Shown one piece after another: positions 56,419 to 64,000 of a stretch of 64,000 nucleotides of DNA. Positions within the stretch are counted from its first letter, which is position 1, and every line of letters begins with the position of its first letter. Below the pieces are notes generated by a model. The model had not been told where the DNA came from. It made no database searches and was given only the letters and a program-made list of their open reading frames with translations. The translations under genes were made by a program, and so were the position numbers. Origin of the DNA: Bacillota bacterium (GTDB lineage Bacteria > Bacillota > Clostridia > Lachnospirales > CAG-274); the NCBI GenBank assembly GCA_017444985.1, contig JAFSVK010000170.1:1-64000 (forward strand). Direction: 5' to 3'.

Positions 56419-58180
56419 AAGTTTCATTAAGTTTTTTGGCTTCATTCTTAACCACTTCCTCCGCCTGTTCATAGGGTAGGGGGCGCCCCCAAAGGAAGCC
56501 TTGAATATAATCACAGCCAATTTCTTTTAAAGTATCAAGTTGAGTTTGTTCTTCCACACCCTCGGATATAACATCAAAGCCCATAATATGCCCTATAGAT
56601 ATTATGGCAGCCACATATTGCTTTGAAGACTCGCTGGTGTTTATTTTATCTATAAAAGATTTATCGATTTTAAGCAGGTTTGCAGGGAATTTATTTAAAT
56701 AGCTGAGAGAGGAGTACCCTGTACCAAAGTCATCTATAGCTATTTGTATACCCATATTTTCTATCTCATTTATAACCTGCAGAGCCTTTTCAACGGAATC
56801 TATCATTATAGATTCCGTAATTTCAATCTCAAGATTTTTTTCGGGTACACCGCTTTCCTTAAGTATTTGGCGAAGTTCATCCAAAAAGTCGTTTTTCATC
56901 AAATGTCTTACGGATACATTTATACTTAATGTAATATCAAGGTGATATTTTTTGAGTATCTCTCCAAAAAACATAGCGGCTTTACGAAATATTATACTAT
57001 CTATTCTATCTATAAGTCCCACTTTTTCGGCAACGGGTATAAATTCTCCCGGACTTATAATATTATTGTCGCTGTCTCGCATACGAGCAAGAGCCTCAAA
57101 ACCCCGTAAATTGTGTTCTGTATCATATTCGGGTTGCAAGTTGAAAAATATTGTATCATTTTCTATGGCAGTTCTTAACTTGTGCTCAATTTCAAGAATA
57201 TGCTCTGTTTTAAGAAAATCTGTTTTAAATCTTAAAATGTGATTACTGCTATTTATACGCTTTACCTCTGTCATAGCGGCATTGGAGTAGGTAAACACCG
57301 TATCGGTAACTTCCGAATCGCTCGGGTAAAAAGCGTATCCGTAACTTGCTGTTATGTAAAAATCATATCCGTCTATAACAATACATTCACTTACAGCTTG
57401 CTCATATTTTTTTATGGTTTCGAGCACATCATCCTCTGTTTTAAAATTCCATATAACAAGGCAAAACTCATCACCGCTCACCCTTGCAATAAAATTATGG
57501 GTCAAAGTTTCAGCTGTTTTTTGCCAACGCTTTGATATTTCTATAAGTATTTTATTCCCTATCTCAAAGCCCATTGTATTGTTTATACTTTTGAAGTTAT
57601 TGATATCTATGGATACTATGGCATATTTTTCGAGCCTATTATTAAAATCATTAAAAAGCTGTGAGCAAGCAAACATATTCGGGATCCCCGTAAGTCGATC
57701 CGTTACCGCTTGTTCATCGATCTTAGCCCTGAATTTTGCTATATTTTCGTTATTTATATACAGAAGAATAACAGATATAAGAGTAAAAACCGTTATAAAA
57801 AGTCCGGGCAAACTTGTAAGATTTTTTCCGAATATTATACCAAAGCTTAAGGATATGATCTGCATTATAAGTGCTATGAGTGACGTTATAAAACCCAAGC
57901 GTCCATAAAAGCTTACAATAATGATAAGGCAAAGGTTTGCAAGTGAGGTCAATACTCCCGCAAAGGTGGAAAGAGGTATAGAAGCCTCACCTAAGGTAAC
58001 GGTTATATTTTCACCGCCTGCAACTATCTTAACGAAAAATGAAGTAATAACATAGAGTATGATCAGTATAAAATACCATATTATAGGCACTTTCCTGTTA
58101 AGCGATAAGTAATTTAAAGCTTCTTGAGATAATTTTTTATTTTCGTAGTTAATCGGAGTATTATCGTTGTTTTTATTCAT
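56417..58180 (-). CDS. Membrane GGDEF-EAL protein, probable c-di-GMP phosphodiesterase
   Basis: The 587-residue protein has about five to six membrane segments (residues 32-142). A GGDEF domain follows (about 155-318), with DRLTGIPN and SGDEF (235-239) instead of GGDEF. The EAL domain (about 325-580) has FEALARM (361-367), EITES, IDDFGTGYSSLSYL, KIDKSFID, and SEGVEE. The EAL catalytic residues are all visible, so c-di-GMP breakdown is the expected activity. SGDEF can be active or a GTP sensor. AAGGAG lies 8 bp before the ATG. Confidence 0.9.
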   Translation of the reverse strand: MNKNNDNTPINYENKKLSQEALNYLSLNRKVPIIWYFILIILYVITSFFVKIVAGGENITVTLGEASIPLSTFAGVLTSLANLCLIIIVSFYGRLGFITSLIALIMQIISLSFGIIFGKNLTSLPGLFITVFTLISVILLYINNENIAKFRAKIDEQAVTDRLTGIPNMFACSQLFNDFNNRLEKYAIVSIDINNFKSINNTMGFEIGNKILIEISKRWQKTAETLTHNFIARVSGDEFCLVIWNFKTEDDVLETIKKYEQAVSECIVIDGYDFYITASYGYAFYPSDSEVTDTVFTYSNAAMTEVKRINSSNHILRFKTDFLKTEHILEIEHKLRTAIENDTIFFNLQPEYDTEHNLRGFEALARMRDSDNNIISPGEFIPVAEKVGLIDRIDSIIFRKAAMFFGEILKKYHLDITLSINVSVRHLMKNDFLDELRQILKESGVPEKNLEIEITESIMIDSVEKALQVINEIENMGIQIAIDDFGTGYSSLSYLNKFPANLLKIDKSFIDKINTSESSKQYVAAIISIGHIMGFDVISEGVEEQTQLDTLKEIGCDYIQGFLWGRPLPYEQAEEVVKNEAKKLNET

Positions 58181-58332
58181 AGCGTAACTCCTTCAAAATC
58201 TTTTTTAAAAAAACATTATTTCACTTCACATAAATAATATTCAATTTACGATATAAGAAGAATCCTTTAATATATTTATATCATATTTTTATTCTTTTTT
58301 CAATAGTTTTTATTTGAAAATGCAAAAATATA

Positions 58333-58369
58333 TTTTGTGACGGTTTTGTGACTGTTATGCTACTATAAT
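58333..58369 (+). promoter_or_regulatory. Activated-type promoter of the PepSY gene with direct repeats
   Basis: TTTTGTGACGG (58333-58343) and TTTTGTGACTG (58344-58354) are contiguous 11-bp direct repeats with 10 of 11 bases equal. They end 9 bp before TATAAT (58364-58369) and cover the place of a -35 box, which is itself poor. This geometry fits PhoB/OmpR-family activators. Confidence 0.65.
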
Positions 58370-58421
58370 ACACTTAAAGAAAAGCAAAGAAACAAAATTA
58401 TAAAAAAAGGAGTGAGTAATT

Positions 58422-58706
58422 ATGAAAAAGATAATATGTACATTAGTAATAACAACATTTATTTTAAACATGGGAGCTACGGTATTTGCAAAGGAACACA
58501 CTACCGTTGAAGAAGCAAAGATAATAGCCCTTAACAAAGTAGGCTTAAAAGCCGATAACGTATTTTTCACAAAAGCTAAAGAAGACATAGAACACGGACA
58601 CAAAATATGGGAAATTGAGTTCGTAAGCGGAGATAAGGAATACGAGTTTGATATTGATTTTCATACATTAAAAGTATTGGATGTCGATATAGACTACAGA
58701 GATTGA
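58422..58706 (+). CDS. Secreted PepSY-domain protein
   Basis: The small protein of 94 residues has a signal peptide (KKIICTLVITTFILNMGATVFA, cut near residue 23) and one PepSY domain: EEAKIIALNKVGL, a central IWEIEFVSGDKEYEFDID strand pair, and VLDVDID. PepSY modules often inhibit proteases or act in cell-envelope sensing. A single copy like this is probably extracellular or periplasm-like. The gene is alone between a regulated promoter and a strong terminator. Confidence 0.85.
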   Translation: MKKIICTLVITTFILNMGATVFAKEHTTVEEAKIIALNKVGLKADNVFFTKAKEDIEHGHKIWEIEFVSGDKEYEFDIDFHTLKVLDVDIDYRD

Positions 58707-58719
58707 CACATACCCATAA

Positions 58720-58772
58720 AAGCCCTCCAAACTATATTCGCTAGCAGAATTTGTTTGGAGGGCTTATTTTTT
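58720..58772 (+). terminator. Terminator after the PepSY gene
   Basis: AAGCCCTCCAAAC (58720-58732) and GTTTGGAGGGCTT (58753-58765) form a perfect 13-bp stem followed by a T run. Confidence 0.9.
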
Positions 58773-58792
58773 GCTTATTTAAAAAAAATATA

Positions 58793-58819
58793 TTGAAATA
58801 TCAGCAATATTGTTATAAT
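58793..58819 (+). promoter_or_regulatory. Probable promoter of the PAP2 gene
   Basis: TTGAAA (58793-58798) and TATAAT (58814-58819), but only 15 bp apart, shorter than ideal. Confidence 0.45.
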
Positions 58820-58855
58820 ATATAAATAATAAATACAATAGAAAGGATGATGAAT

Positions 58856-59794
58856 ATGCATATTGATATTGAGTATCTGCTTTTTCTACAGGAGATGAGG
58901 ATGGCAACAGGAGGCTTCTTTAATGAGATCTTCAATGCTATATCAAAAATAGCCGTTGATATTATGCCTATACTTCCGTATCTTATTTTCTGGGCTGTGG
59001 ATAAGAGTTGGGGGTACAGATTTATGGGTACACTTTGGTCGGGAGAGGTCGTAAACGGTGTCATGAAACTTACCGCCTGTGCTTACAGACCTTGGATAAG
59101 AGATTCCAGAATAGAGCCTGCAGGAGATTCCAAAGTAGCTGCAACAGGGTACTCCTTCCCAAGCGGACATACTCTGAATGCTACGTCTATGTATGGTACA
59201 ACAGCAGTGTGGCAGAGAAAAAAGCGTAAAGGACTTTTTATACTTTGTATTGTAATGATACTGCTTACAGGCTTTTCAAGAAATTTTCTGGGGGTCCATA
59301 CACCGCAAGATGTTTTGGTTGCCCTTATAGAAGCAAGTTTCGTTATGTTTGTAGCGGGACTGCTTCAAAATCGTTTAAAAGATGATCCGAAACTTTGCGA
59401 TATATTAACCGTGGTTGGTCTTACGGTCGTGGTTGCGGCACTAATATACATACAAATAAAACCTTATCCTATGGACTATGTAGATGGCAAACTTCTGGTA
59501 GATCCCCAAAAGATGATGAATGACAGTTTTAAGGCTCTGGGTGGTCTTACGGGTTTCCTCGCAGGAAGCCACATAGAAAGGCACTTTGTAAAATACGAAA
59601 TCCCTAAAAATTCTAAAAATCTTCCCCTTCTTGCAGGCGTTGGTGTAGGTATTATGTACAGTTGGATAACCTTTGTCTCTCCCGCCACATTACAAGCTTG
59701 GTTTGGAGCTCACTGGGGAACATTTATTTCCTACACTCTTATGTTGATATTTGCAATAGCACTGTATCCTTTATTTATAAGAAAAAACAAATAA
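58856..59794 (+). CDS. PAP2-family membrane phosphatase
   Basis: The 312-residue integral membrane protein has six or more hydrophobic segments and the three acid-phosphatase motifs: KLTACAYRP, SFPSGHT, and SRNFLGVHTPQD. All catalytic residues (Lys, Arg, Ser, His, Arg, His, Asp) are visible. Likely substrates are phosphatidate or polyprenyl pyrophosphate, and the length (longer than BcrC at about 195) fits the larger clostridial PAP2 group. ATG 58856 is taken because GAAAGG lies 9 bp upstream; ATG 58847 and 58850 are too near. Confidence 0.88.
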   Translation: MHIDIEYLLFLQEMRMATGGFFNEIFNAISKIAVDIMPILPYLIFWAVDKSWGYRFMGTLWSGEVVNGVMKLTACAYRPWIRDSRIEPAGDSKVAATGYSFPSGHTLNATSMYGTTAVWQRKKRKGLFILCIVMILLTGFSRNFLGVHTPQDVLVALIEASFVMFVAGLLQNRLKDDPKLCDILTVVGLTVVVAALIYIQIKPYPMDYVDGKLLVDPQKMMNDSFKALGGLTGFLAGSHIERHFVKYEIPKNSKNLPLLAGVGVGIMYSWITFVSPATLQAWFGAHWGTFISYTLMLIFAIALYPLFIRKNK

Positions 59795-59809
59795 TGCATG
59801 TAATAAATA

Positions 59810-59833
59810 TGGGGTGTGGAAAGTCACACCCTA
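59810..59833 (+). terminator. Hairpin after the PAP2 gene
   Basis: GGGTGTG (59812-59818) and CACACCC (59825-59831) form a 7-bp stem; the T run is interrupted by A residues. Confidence 0.6.
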
Positions 59834-59925
59834 TATTATATTGTTATAAAAAAGAAATATTATTGATATGATTGGGGTGTTGTTTTAATTTATATATTAT
59901 AGTATAATGTATGTGTATAATATAA

Positions 59926-60082
59926 GGGTACCTCTAAAAAGTGCTATTGAAGTAAAATTGAGATAGCTTGTTCGAGGACTGGGAAATGGCTCGAAGCCAA
60001 TGTAAAGCATTGGTAAGAGACATTGAAGACTAACCTTTGCAAGATAGCCAATTTTACAATTTATGACTTTTTAGAGGTGCCC
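59926..60082 (+). repeat. MITE-like repeat, copy 3
   Basis: The length is 157 bp, like copy 2. The ends GGGTACCTCTAAAAAG and CTTTTTAGAGGTGCCC are better inverted repeats than in copy 2. The flanks are ATAA and ATAG, so the target duplication is imperfect or decayed. The right half differs from the other copies (GAAGACTAACCTTTGC for GACGACGTACTCGGGC), which weakens one internal stem. It ends 23 bp before the next gene and so supplies most of its leader. Confidence 0.88.
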
Positions 60083-60105
60083 ATAGCATTGGTAGGTGAA
60101 AAAAG

Positions 60106-60759
60106 TTGGCTTCATCAAAAAAGAAAAAAGAAAAAAACTCCTTTCTTATAGAAGAAGACGAAATTATTGAAAAAACCCGAAATAATAAAGATATTATGAA
60201 GGCTCTTCTCAAAGAGGCCATGCCTAAAGATGCAGAACCTATAGATGTTATTTGTCCGGGTTGCGGTAGGGAAATACTTGTATACGACGAATATATTTGT
60301 CCAAAATGCGGTTGTGAATTTGAACCTGCGGAAAAACAGTACAGACTTACCAAATTCGGAGCAATTGTAGCGGGAGTTTCGGCTTTCTTTTTTGCGGCGG
60401 TGTTTACACTTTTGTTTTATACGGCAGGAGGAAGTTCCGATGCCGAAGAGCTTGTTAAAGTAAACTTTACATCCATATTTTTAAACCCCGATTTTTTACG
60501 AATGTTAGCTTTCTCGGCAAGTACACTTCTTTTTTCGGTACTTGTTGTTGTTTGTTCGGGAAGGGCGGATAAGCTACTGTTTTCCTTGTTTATAATAACT
60601 CTTGGTATTGTTTCTTTAAGATTTCTTTCGGGTGTTGACAAGCAAACCATGTTTTGCCCCGTGGCATGGATACTTATAGTTTTACCTATATCGCAAATAT
60701 CCGGTGGAATATTTTGTTTTATAGATCAATTTTTGGATACCGCAAATGAACCCGATTAA
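60106..60759 (+). CDS. Membrane protein with N-terminal zinc ribbon
   Basis: The 217 residues start with a Lys/Glu-rich stretch, then a zinc ribbon (VICPGCGREIL...YICPKCGCEF, about 45-70). Four hydrophobic segments follow, about 85-105, 130-155, 160-175 and 185-205. The function is not recognised. The start is TTG 60106 after GGTAGGTG, which lies just beyond the right end of repeat copy 3. It overlaps the next gene by 14 bp, so the two are probably coupled. Confidence 0.75.
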   Translation: MASSKKKKEKNSFLIEEDEIIEKTRNNKDIMKALLKEAMPKDAEPIDVICPGCGREILVYDEYICPKCGCEFEPAEKQYRLTKFGAIVAGVSAFFFAAVFTLLFYTAGGSSDAEELVKVNFTSIFLNPDFLRMLAFSASTLLFSVLVVVCSGRADKLLFSLFIITLGIVSLRFLSGVDKQTMFCPVAWILIVLPISQISGGIFCFIDQFLDTANEPD

Positions 60760-61045
60760 AAAAATATATTTTAAAACAGGTGCTATCAGAATTTACTTTT
60801 ATATTTTATACGGTATAGCTTTTATGGCAATGCTTTACAAAAGCAGCTTCGATTCAGCTTGTAAGCATGGTAAAAGCTGTATTTTTTGCGGTTTAAGAAC
60901 TGCTATGCATTATGTTTTAAGGCTTGATTTTTGGAGTGCGTACACTTCAAACCACTTGGTTTTTATTATTATTGCTTTGATAATACTATCGGTAGCCGAT
61001 ACTTTATTAGTTATAAATTTTTATGTAAAGAGGTATAGATTATGA
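60746..61045 (+). CDS. DUF2752-like small membrane protein
   Basis: The 99 residues have two or three hydrophobic segments and the DUF2752 hallmark: a Cys pair with Arg, CIFCGLRTAMHYVLRLDFWSAY (CxxCGLTRA in the family), followed by an Asn and a membrane helix. The function is unknown. It overlaps the zinc-ribbon gene at its start and glmU at its end (ATGA). Zinc-ribbon or other membrane proteins often sit beside DUF2752 genes. Confidence 0.75.
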   Translation: MNPIKKIYFKTGAIRIYFYILYGIAFMAMLYKSSFDSACKHGKSCIFCGLRTAMHYVLRLDFWSAYTSNHLVFIIIALIILSVADTLLVINFYVKRYRL

Positions 61046-62418
61046 ATGATTTAAAAGTTGTAATTCTTGCGGCAGGACAGGGCACAAGAATGAAATCCGA
61101 TGTTCCGAAGGTCCTTCACAAAATTTTGGACAAACCTATGGTAGAATATGTTATAGGTGTAAGTAAAGAAGTTGGCGCAAAAGAAGTTTGTGTAGTTGTT
61201 GGACATCAATCCGCAATGGTAAAATCCATTATCAAAGACAGATGTGATGATGTAAGCTTCGCTCTTCAAAAAGAACAGCTTGGCACAGGCCATGCCCTTA
61301 TGCAAACAGGTGATTTCATAAATAGCGGGAATATTCTTGTGCTTTGCGGAGATACTCCCCTTATAAAGGCAGAGACCCTCAAAGTATTTATGGACTATCA
61401 CGAAAAAGAAGGAAATGCCGTAACGGTTATGTCCATGTGTGTGGAAGACCCTACGGGATACGGCAGAATAGTTATAGATCAAAAAAACGGTTCTTTTTCA
61501 AAGATAGTGGAAGAAAAGGATGCCAATGCGGAAGAAAAGAAAATAAAGGAAGTAAACACCGGAGTTTATATTTTTAAAGCCGAGGCTTTGTGCGAAGCTT
61601 TAAGTAAACTTCAAAATAACAATGCACAAAATGAATATTATCTTACAGATACCGTGGAAATAATAGCCAATTCGGGAAAAAATGTTTCCGCATATATGAG
61701 CATGGATCCAAATGAATTTATGGGTATAAACAACAAATTACAGCTTTCAAATGCTATAGCGGTCATGAGAGACAGAATAAATACCCGTCTTATGCTTGAT
61801 GGCGTTACGATTACTGACCCCGCTTCAACATACATAGGAAGCGATGTTAAAATAGAGCGTGATACTATAATTTATCCCGGCTGTATGATAGAGGGCAATA
61901 CCCAAATAGGAAAAAGCTGTATTATAGGTCCAAATACCAAGATAACATCATCTAAGATAGATGACTGCGTTACAATACTTAACAGTGTATTAGACAGAGC
62001 GGAAATAAAGGGATATTCCTCTGTAGGTCCTTTTGCATATCTTCGTCCCGATTCCAAAATAGGAGAACACGTTAAGATAGGAGACTTTGTTGAGGTCAAA
62101 AACTCCAATATCGACGACGGAACAAAGGTCAGCCACCTTACATACATAGGTGACTCCGATGTTGGTAAGTGTGTAAACTTCGGTTGTGGTACCGTTACTG
62201 TAAATTATGACGGTAAGACCAAAAATCGTTGTAAGATAGGAGACGGTGCTTTTATAGGATGTAATACCAATCTTGTGGCACCCGTTGAAATAGAAGCAAG
62301 AGCATATACCGCAGCGGGCTCTACAATAACACAAAATGTTCCCGAGGACAGTCTTGCAATAGCAAGAAACAGACAAGAAAATAAAGAAGGCTGGCGTAAG
62401 AAAAACGATAACGAATAA
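61042..62418 (+). CDS. glmU: Bifunctional GlcNAc-1-P uridyltransferase / GlcN-1-P acetyltransferase
   Basis: Makes UDP-GlcNAc for peptidoglycan. The 458 residues have an N-terminal pyrophosphorylase domain (LAAGQGTRMKSDVPKVLH, 9-26; EQLGTGHAL; LCGDTPLI). The C-terminal left-handed beta-helix shows hexapeptide repeats, RPDSKIGEHVKIGDFVEVKNS, and the catalytic THLTYIGDSDVG-type region (SHLTYIGDSD). NYDGKTKNRCKIGDGAFIG and AAGSTITQNVPEDSLAIAR complete it. Its start overlaps the DUF2752 gene by 4 bp. Confidence 0.97.
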   Translation: MNDLKVVILAAGQGTRMKSDVPKVLHKILDKPMVEYVIGVSKEVGAKEVCVVVGHQSAMVKSIIKDRCDDVSFALQKEQLGTGHALMQTGDFINSGNILVLCGDTPLIKAETLKVFMDYHEKEGNAVTVMSMCVEDPTGYGRIVIDQKNGSFSKIVEEKDANAEEKKIKEVNTGVYIFKAEALCEALSKLQNNNAQNEYYLTDTVEIIANSGKNVSAYMSMDPNEFMGINNKLQLSNAIAVMRDRINTRLMLDGVTITDPASTYIGSDVKIERDTIIYPGCMIEGNTQIGKSCIIGPNTKITSSKIDDCVTILNSVLDRAEIKGYSSVGPFAYLRPDSKIGEHVKIGDFVEVKNSNIDDGTKVSHLTYIGDSDVGKCVNFGCGTVTVNYDGKTKNRCKIGDGAFIGCNTNLVAPVEIEARAYTAAGSTITQNVPEDSLAIARNRQENKEGWRKKNDNE

Positions 62419-62428
62419 ATAAAAGCAG

Positions 62429-62473
62429 AACTCCGATAGTGTGCGATTTAATCGTACTTTATCGGAGTTTTTT
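62429..62473 (+). terminator. Terminator after glmU
   Basis: AACTCCGATA (62429-62438) and TATCGGAGTT (62460-62469) form a 10-bp stem with further pairing inside and a T run after. Confidence 0.9.
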
Positions 62474-62478
62474 ATAGG

Positions 62479-62507
62479 TTGAAAAAACAATATCGATATA
62501 GTATAAT
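62479..62507 (+). promoter_or_regulatory. Promoter of addB
   Basis: TTGAAA (62479-62484) and TATAAT (62502-62507) with 17 bp spacing, 31 bp before the start codon. Confidence 0.75.
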
Positions 62508-62538
62508 GGTTTAAAAGTTTTTACGGAATGAGTGTAAT

Positions 62539-64000
62539 ATGAGTTTACAATATATAATAGGTATCACCGGCTCGGGAAAAACAGAATATTGCATAACAGA
62601 GGCTTTAAAAAGAGATAACGAGGGTAAAAAAAGTATATTTATAACTCCCGAACAAGCGACCTTTATTACAGCCGATAAGTTTATGGGCAGACAAAAAGGC
62701 CATACACTTTTACATACGGATGTAACCAGCTTTACTTCACTTGCCAAAAAAGTAATAAGAAAAGAAGGTTGCAGCAAGGATAAAATTTTGGGAGATGTAG
62801 GAAAAGCCATGCTTGTGAGAAAGATAATTTATAACGCTCACAGGAAAAACAAGTTAGAATTCTATTCATCCTCCTATAATAAAAAAGGCTTTTGTGACAA
62901 GATTGGAAAAGCTTTTACGGAACTGCTAAACTACAGTATAGATCCAAATACACTCTTAGAAGCGGCACAAAGCACGGAGAAAAGTGTACTGATAAAAAAA
63001 TACAACGATATAGTATACTTGTACAACGAATATACGGATTTTTTAAAAAAAGAATTTATATCTACAGACGGTATTTTGGATGTTTTTTGCGATATTATAA
63101 AAACAAGTGACTATTTAAAAGATACACAGGTTTGGATAGATGGTTTTATAAGCTTTACTCCACAAGAAATATCGGCAATATCAAGTATGGTCAAATATGC
63201 GGAAATGGTATATATAACCGTTAATTTACAAGGAAAAGATCTTACTGTCAAGAACAATTTCGATCCCTATCTTGATATTAAAAATTCGGCAAACAAAATA
63301 TTAAAAAATACTGTAAATGAAGGCATAGATGTAAAAAAAATTATATATTTGGAAGAAAATATACGCCACAAAGACACTCCGGAACTAAAACATCTTACCG
63401 AAAATTATCTCAATGTGAACTTTACCCCATATAAAAAAGAAACCGATGCTATTTTACTTGTAGCTGCAGAAGAACTGTATGGGGAGATAGAGTTCACCTG
63501 CAGACAAATAAGAAAGCTAATTATAGAAAAAGGCTATTCCTACGATGATATAGCCGTAATTACAAGTGGAAGCGATTATAACGCCCCTCTCACGGTTCTT
63601 ATGGACAGGTATAATATTCCCTATTTCCTTGATGAAAGGGAAAGCATTACATCTTATTCCTTGTCCGTTTTCATAATGTCTATAGCTGAGATATTTGCCT
63701 TTCCATTCAGCGGTGAAGCCATATCCTCCCTTTTAAAAACAGGGTATATTAAATTTAAAACAAAAGAAAGAGAAAAGAAAATATGGGAGCTTGACTATTT
63801 TATAAAAGCTACCGGATTGGGTTCTTACAAGCTTTTAAACGACTTTAAAATGGATGAAAATACTTACTATAGGTTTGATGCAAATAATATAAACTATGCA
63901 CTTACCTGTGTGAGAAGAACATTAGAGCCATTGATAGAGCTGTTTAAAACAGGCAGAAAACACAAGGTTAAGCATATATGTTCAAAACTTTTTGAAGTAC
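62539..64000 (+). CDS. addB: ATP-dependent helicase/deoxyribonuclease subunit B (partial)
   Basis: N-terminal 487 residues of AddB, the nuclease partner of AddA in double-strand-break resection; the gene runs off the window. The frame has no stop from ATG 62539. Visible are the Walker A IGITGSGKTEY, IFITPEQATF, FTSLAKKVIRKEG, IWIDGF-like VWIDGFISFTPQE, and a YDDIAVITSG block followed by IPYFLDERESI. These fit the first half of AddB (about 1150 residues). The C-terminal nuclease and Fe-S cluster would lie outside the window, with addA probably following. Confidence 0.9.
   Translation, partial: MSLQYIIGITGSGKTEYCITEALKRDNEGKKSIFITPEQATFITADKFMGRQKGHTLLHTDVTSFTSLAKKVIRKEGCSKDKILGDVGKAMLVRKIIYNAHRKNKLEFYSSSYNKKGFCDKIGKAFTELLNYSIDPNTLLEAAQSTEKSVLIKKYNDIVYLYNEYTDFLKKEFISTDGILDVFCDIIKTSDYLKDTQVWIDGFISFTPQEISAISSMVKYAEMVYITVNLQGKDLTVKNNFDPYLDIKNSANKILKNTVNEGIDVKKIIYLEENIRHKDTPELKHLTENYLNVNFTPYKKETDAILLVAAEELYGEIEFTCRQIRKLIIEKGYSYDDIAVITSGSDYNAPLTVLMDRYNIPYFLDERESITSYSLSVFIMSIAEIFAFPFSGEAISSLLKTGYIKFKTKEREKKIWELDYFIKATGLGSYKLLNDFKMDENTYYRFDANNINYALTCVRRTLEPLIELFKTGRKHKVKHICSKLFEV

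Overview
The window is chromosomal DNA of a low-GC Gram-positive anaerobe of the class Clostridia. The evidence is AT-rich DNA with textbook sigma-A promoters and strong GGAGG ribosome binding sites, a PolC-type replicase, a DNA polymerase I whose proofreading motifs are lost, a GltD-type glutamate synthase small subunit, a DUF512 radical-SAM protein and an AddB nuclease subunit. A dockerin-bearing pectate lyase, a GH105 unsaturated-galacturonyl hydrolase and a KDG kinase point to a plant-polysaccharide (pectin) degrader, probably from a gut or rumen. A Monoglobus- or Ruminococcaceae-like organism would fit, but that placement is inference. Almost all genes lie on the + strand.

Layout. 1-411: end of a repeat copy, a terminator and a promoter. 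412-7733: a six-gene cassette coding for a vWA protein, a PP2C phosphatase, a pseudokinase with zinc ribbon, a kinase with zinc ribbon, a coiled-coil protein ending in a GrpE-like head, and a lidless Hsp70. 7784-9278: pyrH, frr, tRNA-Leu. 9392-9548: a second repeat copy. 9606-16800: rnhB, yraN, pgeF, DUF512, der, plsY, gpsA, birA in one tight array. 16849-18710, minus strand: tRNA-Ser and a kinase-like protein with an Asn in place of the catalytic Asp. 19070-24503: polC, plsC and a NifX-like gene. 24504-25323: an AT-rich orphan toxin tail with a probable immunity gene. 25675-29686, minus strand: polA and a gltD-like gene. 29841-34200: Lrp regulator, aminotransferase, sirtuin and UvrD-type helicase. 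34371-40381: purH, kdgK, tig, clpP, clpX. 40516-52244: two type II topoisomerase gene pairs (topo IV-like, then gyrase) around a GH105/ABC-transporter pair. 52260-62418: putP, pectate lyase, a GGDEF-EAL protein, a PepSY protein, a PAP2 phosphatase, the third repeat copy, two small membrane proteins and glmU. 62539 to the end: the start of addB.

The most unusual content is the 412-7733 cassette. It joins a vWA/PP2C/kinase triad, of the kind known from Ter-type stress systems, to its own GrpE-like and Hsp70-like proteins, with two promoters that share an 11-base element. This suggests a phosphorylation-controlled chaperone machine. Also notable are a MITE-like family of about 157 bp with TTAA target duplications (three copies and one relic), the toxin-tail/immunity island, and a set of gyrase and topo IV residues that match known quinolone-resistance positions.

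No CRISPR array, rRNA operon, prophage, intact insertion sequence or recognisable riboswitch was seen.
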